NCBI GenBank assembly: GCA_941918925.1 | Contig: OW799236.1 | Span: 78,990,713 to 79,054,712 of the forward strand | DNA: 64,000 bases | Direction: 5' to 3' | Source of the DNA: Phyto melanocephala | Taxonomy: Eukaryota; Arthropoda; Insecta; Diptera; Rhinophoridae | Part shown: positions 1 to 10,160 of the stretch, in pieces | Layout of the letters: each line of letters begins with the position of its first letter | Position numbering within the stretch: the stretch's first letter is position 1 | Program-made: the position numbers and the translations under genes | The notes under the pieces: model-generated | What the model saw: only the letters and a program-made list of their open reading frames with translations | Databases searched by the model: none | What the model was told of the DNA's origin: nothing

Positions 1-59
1 TGCTGTAAACGAAACCGAAAACATTAATTTGTCATCTCAACAACCTTAAATTTAACGAA

Positions 60-890
60 GGACTACTTAGCAACTTTTGACCTTTACCTTCATGTATACC
101 ATACTCTCCTTACTCAGAAGCTTAAACTAGCAGACCACGTAAAGTGCAGGAAATTCGTTTAATGAGTAACAGAGCAAAGTGAAGTCAATGCCAAATTTTC
201 ATATTTTCTGATGATGCGCATTTTGATCTGAATGGCTTCGTGAATACACAAAATTTTAAAATTTCGGGCTCATAAAATCCTTATGTAATCCTTAAGAAAC
301 AAATGCACCCACAACAAGTGCGGATTTTAGTTAAGCGTCGTGATTGAGCCTTGCTTTATTTGAAGATGTGGCGGAAATTTAAATGCCTGTGAACGTCAAT
401 CGTTACTGAAACAAAATAGCCAACGTTTTATAGCCTCAAGTGGACGGTATAGATCTGGACGACATGTGGTTTTAGCATGATGGCACCACCTGCCACACCA
501 CCTATTAAACAATACATTTATTGCAGCAACGATTTTCAGAATAAATTATCTCAAGAAGTTCTGATGTCAACTAGCCTCCAAGATTATGTAATTAAAAGCC
601 GTGTGAATTTTTTACATGTGTTTTCAGTAAGACGGCACTACCTGGCTCATGGAACAATCCATTTATTGCAGAAACAATTTTCAGAATAAATTATCTCAAG
701 AAATTATGCGATTTTTTGTCTTTGGAGATTTTTGATTTCCAGATTTATGCGAATAAACCAGAAACAATTCCTGAACTCAAATCCGAGATTCAACGCGTCG
801 ACGGTGACATACAGTCATATTTCTGAGAAATGTCTTAAATAAAATAATGGCCACTCATCAGAGCCGTGGGAGCCACTTGCCGATTTTTTT
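60..890 (+). pseudogene. Fossil Tc1/mariner-superfamily transposase
   Basis: Conceptual translation in shifting frames gives a recognisable mariner-type transposase. In order it shows an ADHVKCRKFV-like segment (about 135-165), SDDAHFDLNGFVNTQN with the first catalytic Asp (about 205-255), MHPQQV, DLDDMWF and HDGTTCHTT with the second Asp (about 455-505), and YANKPETIPELKSEI (about 747-790). Many stops and frameshifts interrupt it. A segment encoding TIHLLQ...FSE..IISR occurs twice (about 508-555 and 655-705), an internal duplication. Terminal repeats were not found, and the 5' end may lie outside the window. Confidence 0.75.
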
Positions 891-2535
891 ATTTCGTACT
901 TAATCGGAACCGTTCTGTTTTAAAACACACACACACATCTTTCGCATGTAATAGTGTTTTTTTTTTAAATTAAAAGTGCATTCTTACTGAGAAACCCTCA
1001 AAATGGAGGATTGGGAAATGGAAATTTTTTTCATATGAAAGAGCTTGTCTATTGGAAAACAGAAGGTATAAATAAATTGAAAATCCAAAAAGGAAATAAA
1101 ATGGCGGATAACTTATTTTTTCTAACCCTTTTTACGACTTGACTAGTAAAATACCAAATCTAAGATGGCGTCTAAATTCTAAAATCTGAACAAAAATTCC
1201 TAGTGGATGGGCTAAGAGCATTTTAACAGATGTTAGAAATAAGATTTTGAAAGTTTAATATCAAATTAATTATTCTCTAAAATGACAATGCCAACAGCAA
1301 GAGAGTCATACGATGGTGAAGTTAAAATGTTGTCTATTAATACACTACAAGATAATGTTGCTAACACCATTTTAGTCGAGAAGTTTGTAATTTTTTGGGC
1401 AACACCCACTCAACAACATACATATGTATGTATGAATATTTAAATTAATTTTTATTTCACAAATTCTTTATTAATAATTTTGTTTATATTCGTTTACTTC
1501 GCAATTGAAAGAAATTTTTTATCAAGTCTTCTTTTAATTAGTTCCTAACCTATTAGGAACCCCATAATGCTGTTATATACTTTAAAATATATAAGACATA
1601 CATACAATACATATACAAACGCACAAGGCACGATGTATTGTAGCAGTGTTAGTTCAATCTGTGTATTATAAAGATTTCAAATAATGTTTTATTCTTTTTT
1701 AATAAAAAAATAAATAAATAATGAAAATCATCAAATATATTAAAATACCAAACAAAACATTAACTCGAAATCTTTTCTAAAACCAAGTGACATGACACAC
1801 ATATATTGTTTCTTAATCATGATATTAAAATTGTTAAATTAATTTATGATTCTAATATGCAAACGGCAAAAAAAAAACAAATAAATTAGAGAATCAAAAT
1901 GCAAATACAAAGCAAAACTTTGAAATATGGAAAAATATCACAGTAGAACACAAAACAAAAATAAGATTTATGACAAGATTTTTGAAAATAGATAAAACCG
2001 AAAAACATACACATGCATATTTATATCTAGAGAGGAGTGAGCAATCTTAGGAAATATTAAATAATTTATGGTAGTAAGAAGATTATTAGTGAAAAAGAAA
2101 ACGTTCATGATAGGTGAATTACATTCATAAATAATTTTAAGATTTTCTATTAACAGTTCGTGTAAAATATAGTCGGAGAAATTAAAATAGAAAATCTCTC
2201 AATTAAATAATTTACTCGTACCTAAAATTTATTTATTTTTTTAATAAAGTTTGTAGTAAATTTTCCCCAAACGGGTTGATTTTTTCAAGAAAACAACTCC
2301 CTTTTCAAGCATGTTTCTTGCAAAATTTTTAAGTCTGTCAAATTTACTAAAAATAAATGGCACAAATTGACCTCTTCCTTGTTTAAATGAAAAAAAATTG
2401 TATTCTGCAAAAAAGGGCTAACAATTATTGCATTTCTAATGGTGGTTCTTTAGACAGCTCACCACGTCTCTTCATATTTTTTTGATATAAAAACTCAACA
2501 TCAAACGATTTCACACTCAAAGCGATTTCAATAAA
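890..2535. other. AT-rich intergenic DNA with a degraded family A repeat
   Basis: A (CA)n run lies at about 925-940. From about 1000 to 1430 there are phrases such as AAGATGGCGTCTAAAT and ATGGCGGATAA that recur in the family A repeats at 9.8, 10.0 and 54.0 kb, so this is a decayed copy. The remainder is A/T-rich and I see no gene in it. Confidence 0.5.
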
Positions 2536-3400
2536 AACAAGTAAGAGCGCTATATTCGGCCGTGCCGAATCTTATATACCCTTCACAACGTGTAGTCACG
2601 CAATAACAGTGGTTTGTGTCACCATTCATCCCATATGAAATACGTACATACATATAAAAACATACATATATAAAAACGTCCCATTGTAAAATTAAAAATT
2701 TACGTATGTATGTTAAAAAAACAAAAAAAAAAAAAAATTTTTTTAAAAAATTTTAAAAAAAAAATTAAAAAAAAATTTAAAAAAAAAATTTAAAAAAAAA
2801 TTAAAAAAAAAATTATTATGTATATAATATATATAAAACAAAAAAAAAAAAAAATTAAAAAAAAAATAAAAAATAATAATAAAAATATAAATAATATATT
2901 AAATAAAAAAATAAAAAAAAAAATAAAAAAAAAAATTAAAAAAAAATTTTTTAAAAAAAAAATTTTTTTGGCTCAGCTGGGATTCGATTCCTCGTTTTCT
3001 CTAACCAGTATACACGTTTGTATGTATGTATGTTGTTGTTGTAATGTTGTTTTTGTGGAAAAAAAATCGAGGTGGTCGTGGGTTTTTGCTCATATCTCAG
3101 TTGTTTATGTACCGATGTTTCTGATTTTCAATACCGATCTACTCCCGAATATTTCTGATATTTTAATACCTTACCCGGGTCCAACCTATGTCGGGGGGCT
3201 TCAAAAGGTTGATTTCAACATACACACGGACAGACGGTCAGACGGACAGACGGACAGACTGACAGAGCTTAATCGACTCCCCTATTCATAAGCTTTCAGA
3301 AAATATATACTTTATGGGGTCGGAAATGAAAATTGTAGAAATTTCACACGGAATGACAAACCTATATATACCCTTTTTCACTGTGTGAAGGGTATAAAAA
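2536..3400 (+). mobile_element. Family A interspersed repeat (DINE-1/mini-me-like), copy A1
   Basis: Starts CAAGTAAGAGCGCTATATTC with the inverted motif ATTCGGC-CGT-GCCGAAT, then ATATACCCTTCAC. Contains a long A-rich low-complexity tract (2710-2970), GGCTCAGCTGGGATTCGATT, a GACR microsatellite (GACAGACGG..., 3230-3262), ATATACTTTATGGGGTCGG, and ends GTGAAGGGTATAAAAA. The combination of a GTCY-type microsatellite, a short core and a TA-rich stretch is the layout described for mini-me/DINE-1 elements of flies. That class assignment is inference. It encodes no protein. Confidence 0.7.
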
Positions 3401-3892
3401 CAACAAACAGCAACATCAACAACATCATATTGCAAACAGTTGCCAACAAAACGAAAGCCTCAGTAGCCGTAGTGTATGAGACAAAAAATCTGTTGCAACA
3501 AATGCTCTACAACGAATTTAAAGATGGGCACAAATGTTGCACAAAATAAAAATTACAAAATAGAATAAAAACAACAACAACAAAATTTATGAAAATTGGT
3601 TCTAAAACAAATCATGTTTTTTTTCTTAAAATTAAAAAAATACTGTTTGTGTTTTTTTTTTGCCTTTTTTTGAGAGTCGTGTTTATACAGAAATATATTG
3701 AAACGAAAATTGTAAAAAAGACTTTATATGGCATTAGTTTCTATACTATTTTTAGTTTATGTCTCAATAGAAAATAATTTTTGTTGTAGTGTTATAAATT
3801 ATTGTTCCTTTTGATATATTAATTTAATTTTTTTTTTAATTCTAGTCTCGTGTTATTAATTACTGGGTTGTAAAATATCTTGAGTAATTTAT

Positions 3893-4560
3893 ATACACTC
3901 CGGTTCACTGATTTAACGGCACTAAAAATTCCATATTCAGAAGCCTGTATCTTTTGCAATTTTTAACCGATTTCAGAATTTTAAAATAAAAATGGAAGCT
4001 AGACATCTTGAGATATAAAAAAAATTCATGCTAATAGTGGTTTCATAACTAAAGAACTTTTTTTGAGCAATTTATAAAAAAAACTCCAAAAATGTGTTAT
4101 ACTCTTGGTTCACTTGACAGATGGCACTTTCACTAATTTTAATGTAAAACAGTTATTATTTCTTATTTATTTACGACTAGTAATGGAAACAACCCCCTTT
4201 GTTTTTAATAACTTTAAATATACGGGTTTTCATTGACAGATAGAGAGAATTTATGTAATCCAACGAAATTTGACTCCAAGCATCCTTAATGGCCTGTGTT
4301 AGTGACTGCTTGTCATCAAATTGTCTACCTCCTTCATAAACCTTACGAGGTAACCAACCCAGACATTTTCGATAATGTTTAAATCTGGCTAATAAGGTAG
4401 CCAGTCACAAATATCAACATTTTGGCTTGCAATTGAATCAATAAAACATCTTGAATTCATCAATTTGTTTTAGACAGGAAAATTTCATGTCTTGATGAGT
4501 TTTTCCTTAATGCCAACAAATTAGTTACCGAATTCAATTAACTTTAAAGCCTGGGAGTTA
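3893..4560 (-). pseudogene. Tc1-like transposase fragment (C-terminal part) with one inverted terminal region
   Basis: The minus strand reads, across frameshifts, NVDICDWLPY-PDLNIIENVW, then VRKVYEGGRQFDDKQSLTQA, IKDAWSQISLDYINSLYLSM, and a KTRIFKVIKNKGG-like end. This is the C-terminal third of a Tc1-family transposase including the PDLNIIEN block before the third catalytic residue (about 4545 down to 4180). Downstream at 3893-4120 there are two related phrases (CGGTTCACTGATTTAACGGC; TTGGTTCACTTGACAGATGG) that look like the direct repeats inside a Tc1 terminal repeat. The N-terminal half is absent. Confidence 0.72.
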
Positions 4561-4951
4561 AATACATGTTATTTCCACCCATAGCTGTTAAGTAATAATT
4601 ACTAATCGTAATAGTTAGTAATTAGATTTTTTTTGAAAGTTGAAATAATGATCATTTTAGGATTATTTTTAGATTCGCATGATTACTAAATGATTACGAT
4701 TACAGATAATCAAAAAAATAATCAAGATTAATAAAAATAGGAGAAAGTAATCAAATATAATAAGAAGTAATCAAAAAATAATTCGACTACTTTCAAGGAT
4801 TATTTTCGATTATTTTATTTGGTGAGATTGTGGCAAAGTGCTGTGGATGAAATGATAGTTGGTTTTGAAAATAAATTTCACTCAGCTAGTGTCGACAAGT
4901 CATACTCAGATTATTTTTTCATTTCACAATTAAATTTTTTTTTTAAATAAT

Positions 4952-5332
4952 AAGGCCCATTATTATAACTTACCGATAACTAAAGTTAGGATGTTATCGG
5001 ACAGATAACTAGGTTTTCATTATAACAAGATCACTCTACCATTAACTTCTAACGTGAGGTTTATAAATTAAAAGTTGCCATATTTTTCTACGGTATAAAG
5101 GTATTGTTTAATATTCGTTTGTCGTTGCCACTTTGTTTTTAAAGATCTAATTAATTTGTTTAAAATAGACAGTATTTGCTTTGGTACTGCCATATTTGAA
5201 AAAAAAAACAATTTATTTTACAGCGAGGTTGTAATAACGAAAAATACTTAATGATGAATTTATTGCTCACATTGACAAACGTTACTTTTTATTAACATTA
5301 ACTTTGTCCGCAAGTTGTAATAATGGCCCAAA
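4952..5332. mobile_element. MITE with inverted termini
   Basis: Left end AAGGCCCATTATTATAACTT and right end, on the opposite strand, TTGGGCCATTATTACAACTT, about 381 bp apart. The inverted match continues imperfectly for about 10 more bases. The interior is AT-rich without an ORF that looks coding. Non-autonomous DNA transposon; superfamily not determined. Confidence 0.65.
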
Positions 5333-5737
5333 GAATGTTAAAAATGAACTCGACCCTGTATAAAATTAAAATATTTTAGTTAAAACGGAAAAGTTTGACA
5401 AATGAAAAAGAAAATTAAAGTTGACCTAAATATTAATTTTGCCAACTGTCGTCAGTATAAGTCGTTTCGGCAGTTAATATGGAAATACCCTACAACGGAA
5501 GCCTTTAGACAGACAAGCGTATTAAACACAGTGTTCTCTTTTATCAATATCTGTGTTATTATCGTAATACTCGTATTGTCAAATTGATATTATTGATAAA
5601 AAATTGTTGGTTTTTACGTTGGTTTTTACATTGTTTTTGAATTATTTAAAAATTAGTATGCTGAGCCAAATTCTGAGATCTTATATGCATACCAGATCGT
5701 ACATTTGTATGTGAATAATATTACATATTTTTAATAT

Positions 5738-6075
5738 ATTACACCCTCTGTAGCTGCGCTCCTGAGCTAGAACTTTATATACCCGCTTTAGTTCTGTAAT
5801 CAAGTTATCAAGGGCTTTTACCCAATATGTGACAACCCCATTCAGATATGTCCGAAATGGCCCGCATAAAACTTACACTTTATTAAATACCAGAGGGAAA
5901 TTTTAACATATTTTAACCCCTGTAGCGCCGGTGCTAACAAATAAATTTATATACCCGCTTTAGTTTTGTAATCTATTCATCAAGAGCTTTCACTTGATAT
6001 ATCACAGCCCGTTCAGGTCTGTTCGAAATGGCCCGCATAACAATTATAATATTTTTAGTACTAGAGGGGAATTTA
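5738..6075. repeat. Two tandem copies of a unit of about 172 bp
   Basis: The phrases TATACCCGCTTTAGTT and CGAAATGGCCCGCATAA occur twice, with the ACCCGC hexamer at 5781 and 5953 (period 172). Each unit starts with a CCCTGTAGC-like phrase. Divergence is clear but the order is conserved. Probably part of an old mobile element. Confidence 0.7.
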
Positions 6076-6494
6076 GTGGTACCAGGTTGGGATCAAAGGC
6101 TGTTGCAATTCTGTTTGACTTAAAACAACAACAATGGTGTATATAACATAAATTTTGAAGAACAAAAGTCGCTTTCTTTTGAGATAGTAACCATGATTTT
6201 ATTATTTACCGTTCTGAAGTTATGGCTCCATATGTCAGCTTTTTGTTAAAAGTTTGGATATCTTCAAACTTTGAGCGATGAGCGGCACGGGTTAGCGTCG
6301 TTTAATCCAGCTCAAATTTCAGTTATCTTTATATCTGGAAATCAAGATCGTTTTTTGGTATCCAGACGAATTGCGACATCGACTTTTTGCGGTCACCCTA
6401 GTGTATATATATGGTGCAGAAGAAAATTAAATTATCACGTCTGTGATTCAAATATATTGCACGCCAATCTGGCAATTTGAATTGTATTAAAGCT

Positions 6495-6674
6495 ATGCAT
6501 CTAATTATCAAGATCCTGATGTCACTTTTAATAGTACCAAACGATATTGCAACTGATTCCTCTATGGTAAGCTCATCCGACCGTTCATTACGCAGAGATA
6601 AACGCATATACCCAAACTATAATGACATAAAGACGACCCTTCTAACTGGCAGGGACGTAATAGTGTACAATTGA
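6495..6674 (+). CDS. Candidate small secreted peptide gene, 59 codons, not recognised
   Basis: ATG at 6495, TGA at 6672-6674. The start MHLIIKILMSLLIVPNDIA looks like a signal peptide. The rest is polar and contains a dibasic cluster (LRRDKR) followed by IYPNYNDIKTTLLTGRDVIV. A TATATATAT box lies at 6404-6412, and AATAAA at 6693-6698, 18 nt after the stop. The result is a compact single-exon gene layout typical of secreted peptides or accessory gland proteins. I know no family for it. Composition is less AT-driven than chance ORFs nearby. It could still be a chance ORF or transposon debris, because the upstream 6250-6400 looks repeat-derived. Confidence 0.3.
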   Translation: MHLIIKILMSLLIVPNDIATDSSMVSSSDRSLRRDKRIYPNYNDIKTTLLTGRDVIVYN

Positions 6675-6692
6675 GTGCTACCTGTCTTTCGA

Positions 6693-6698
6693 AATAAA
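6693..6698 (+). terminator. Candidate poly(A) signal of the small ORF
   Basis: AATAAA 18 nt after the stop of the 59-codon ORF. The window is AT-rich, so the hexamer alone is weak evidence. Its value is the spacing relative to the ORF and the TATA box. Confidence 0.25.
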
Positions 6699-6789
6699 AA
6701 TATTATAAAACAATACATACTATTAAGTATATTATATTCTTACGAATATTGTTAGCGTATCTCTTAGTCTTCTAATAAAGTAAAACATT

Positions 6790-7015
6790 TTATTTAAAAT
6801 AACCTGCTTCCGTTCAGAAGTCTTCATGCTATACATTCGCCCAATTTCTTTGAGAGACACCCAGGATTCAACACCACAGTCCATCTTGGTCCCGTCTGTT
6901 TATATCCTGCTTCCAAAGTAAAACAAAAGACTATATCTACCCCACCACTACACGTAAATGGAAAACCTTTCACTAAATACATGACACTTCAGACGAAAAA
7001 TATTTAACAGCCTTG
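6790..7015 (-). pseudogene. Non-LTR retrotransposon RNase H fragment
   Basis: The minus strand encodes TDGTKMDCGVESWVSLKEIG and RMYSMKTSERK (about 6935 down to 6790). This resembles the TDGS-K...GVGAGV start of the RNase H domain of I/Jockey-type elements, where the Asp of TDG is catalytic. Stops and frameshifts surround it. No other domain of the element remains here. Confidence 0.45.
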
Positions 7016-9094
7016 CCAGATGTTGAAGTAAATTTCATACAACTGCTGCGATAGCTTGATAATAGGGATATAAAGTTTCTTCCTATTTAATACTTGCATA
7101 GTCAACTGACGATAAACGCAAATGTGATTTATTTGAATTTAAGTATGATTGAATGCATTTATTTGGCTTTTTATTACAAAATGGAATCAATTAATAAATA
7201 ATTACTTTGAATTAAAATTTTTTGAATAAATTTAATAAAATTTCAAAGTACACATTTCCAACTCTGGATCATGGTCCACAACTCTCTCTATATGTTATAA
7301 TGTTTCATTCATGTTGTAAAATTCTAATTGGTTTAAAGAATCAAAAATAGTTTTTCCTAAAACTATAAGACATTTTTTCTAACTGATAAAACTGAGCCCT
7401 TAATACTTAGAAAAGCTTTCTTTTTAAAGATCGATTTTTATTAGACCAATAAAGTATATTTTTAAAATTTTATTGAAGTTTTATAGCATTTAAAAGTTTT
7501 CATTAATTAAATTTATTTGTTTGTGTTGATAAAATAAAAGGTTTTGTGTCCACAAATTTGAATAGTTATTGTATTTATATAAACATTAATAAAAGCCTTT
7601 ATAAATTTAGCACTAAATGAACAGTTTTGTTGGTCACAACGTTCTACAAAAAAAAAGATTAAAAAAAAACGAAGTGTTTACAAATGTGATGATAATATTT
7701 TCACGATTTAGGAAAAAATTTAGACAATGTCTCAACATGTAATAAATTTATTGCCAGAACAGGGTAGAAAATCTTCAAAAACCAACTAAAACTTTTATGT
7801 TATTTATGTTTAAATTTTAAAATTTGTTAATTAACTATTATAGTAACAAACATATGAATATGTTTTAGACATAATGCAAATGATATTGTTTTTTTCTTCT
7901 TTTTGTTTAATGTCAATAATTTTCATTTTTAGTCTTTAATAGTTTTTTTTTACAACTTCACGTCTAAGTCTGAGAGTTTTTTTTTGGTATTTAATTCCTT
8001 TATGACAAAATTAATCTTAGACTTGTTTTAAAAATTTCCTTTTTATAAAAACATTGTTTTATGTCTGTAAAAAAAAATGTTTGTAAATTTTATGCAGGCA
8101 TCGCGTACATCAAAAAAGCATTAAAAATAAACCATAAATGCCGCCTCTAATAAAAATCTCAAACTTAAAACTAAAGATTTTAAATTTAGAAATATACAGT
8201 CATATTTATATACTATTTCTTACACCGTTGTGTGTTGTTTTATTAACAAAATTATACAGATTTGAAGATGAAAATCTAAATCTATGTAAAAACACATAAA
8301 TGACAAATCTTATGCATTTTTTTTTTCTTCTTCAAGATAAATTAAAAACAGAAACGTAAAATTATAAAAATATCCAAAATGCTTATACACACACGCTCAC
8401 ATGAAACGAGCTAAATTAGTGGTAATTTAAATTTACTTTACACGCGCCAGAGGGGAAAAATTGAGAAGGTAAGCCAAGGGACAAAAATACGCATTTTTAT
8501 AATCTAAGTGAACGTAAAGAGTTTAATAATAGTTTAGAAGAAACAGCAAAAACACAGAGGCCAATAAATAGGAAAACATAATTTTTATATCTTCCACCTG
8601 TTAAGCGAGCTTTGTCATTTCCCAACCCATAAAGTATATGTAACAGCGCATAGAGAAAGGGACCTAAGGGTAAAAAAAAAACAATTTCCACGTTTTTTTA
8701 TGTGGACAACATCTGAGCATCGAATGAGACCGATTCCATGCCCCAAAAGTGTTTCCTCCCAGAGATATGCGCGTTTTATAAAAGTGAAGTCGACGATTCT
8801 AAGCGCAAATAGAAAGGGACCTAACGGTAAAATTTATTTATTTAAATTTGTTTCCCCTACTAAATTAACAAATTAACTTGATTTTACGAAACTACAAAAA
8901 GTTTATTTTTTTCCTTATGAGCAATTTAAAAAAATAGAAAAATTATTTAATCTTTAAAATGGCTCTCCTGAACAACACAGGAGAGAGAGGGACCTCTCTA
9001 TGCGCTGTCACATATATATATATTTTCTCAACCTTGTGGAGAGTCGATTGAACAATGTCAGTTTGTACGTGTGCGGGTGAAAATTCACTTTTAT
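7016..9094. other. AT-rich intergenic DNA
   Basis: No supported gene. The phrase AGAAAGGGACCTAAGGGTAA near 8655 recurs with changes near 8810, and an inverted relative (GGGACCTCTCTATGCGC) lies near 8990, so 8480-9010 is probably mobile-element debris. The rest is A/T-rich sequence with poly-T tracts. Confidence 0.5.
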
Positions 9095-10160
9095 AAATCC
9101 TGCATGTTGCATAGATCTTTATGTGGTATCAATCTTTTGAAAATATCCGAAAATTAGTTACTATTGAAATACAGTGCAATCGCCCTATAGTTTTCTGAGA
9201 TATAAGCAAATAAACTCGGCTGTCTCTGTATTTTTAATATAATTATTAACATTTTGCAGCCCTAGGATAATTAACAGACACGTCCGTTGCAATTTATAAT
9301 TACTATATGATTCTAGAGCTATTCTAAATATTTGTAAATAATTGTGGACAAATCGTTCACTAATCGGCAAAGTTATAGGCAAAAATAATTTTTAAAATAT
9401 ATATTTTTTTAAATATATCAAGTAATTAAATTTCCTAATTGATTTTTGGACATACTAAAGATGCCAAACTACAAGCCGTAGTCTCAAAAATTTTTGCTAA
9501 AAAAAAACTAATAAATCGGTTAAAAACTAAATGAGATATAAGTAAAAAATTACAAATACTTCGGTTTGCTAAAATTTACAATATAAAATCGACTTTTTTT
9601 CAGCTTTTTTCCAGACAACAAAGAGAAGCGATATGGCTATCAAAAGAAAGGATAAGATTAGCAGAATGATGTTCTTCACTACAAAATGGGGTACAATAAT
9701 TGTATATAGGGGTCAAATCTAGTAATTAAAAATGTATCCACTTTTAATATTGGGATCAAAGGAAACATATTGATCAGTAAATAATGAAAAAATTAAAATT
9801 CAAGATGGCGTCCGATAAAAGATGGCGAACATATGATTCAAATATAGTAATTACGACTTTTACCCTTCAACATCCATCATATTAGTATCAAATAAAACAG
9901 CTTGACCAGCATAATACAGTAAACTATGAAAAAGTTAAAATTCAAGATGGCGACCTAAACAAAATGCAAATACTTTTTTTCCACAACCCCCTAAATACGG
10001 GTATCAAATGAAAGGGCTACAACTAACTATGTAAAAATTCAAAATCAAAGATGGCGTCAGAAATAATAAAGCAAAATGGCGTAAAAATTATGTCTTAAGT
10101 CTAGGATAAGCTACGCTGTGGTAACTACATCTATGTACATACATGATGGTGAAAGTTCTC
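9095..10160 (-). mobile_element. Family A repeat, diverged inverted copy A2
   Basis: Shares ordered phrases with the complete inverted copy at 53352-54325: TGTGGTATCAATCTTTTGAA, TTTCTGAGATATAAGCAAAT, CAGACAACAAAGAGA, CAAGATGGCGTCC/GACC and ATCAAATGAAAGGGCT. Both ends are eroded, so limits are approximate. No coding capacity. Confidence 0.6.

Noticed and set aside
2968..2995. Possible tRNA gene from A-box and B-box like words
   Set aside because: The two boxes are fused with no room for the anticodon arm; no cloverleaf can form, and the string is part of a dispersed repeat. Kept only as an observation about the repeat.
2818..3291. 157-codon ORF starting in a Lys/Asn-rich run
   Set aside because: It is a translation of the A-rich tract and 3' half of the family A repeat A1.
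5402..5587. 61-codon plus-strand ORF with a hydrophobic C-terminus
   Set aside because: AT-driven composition, no promoter or poly(A) context, no homology that I recognise.
8497..8691. Minus-strand 64-codon ORF with two hydrophobic segments
   Set aside because: Part of its DNA (AGAAAGGGACCTAAGGGTAA; CCCATAAAGTATAT) recurs nearby or in family A repeats, so it is probably repeat-derived. No start context, splice partner or family.
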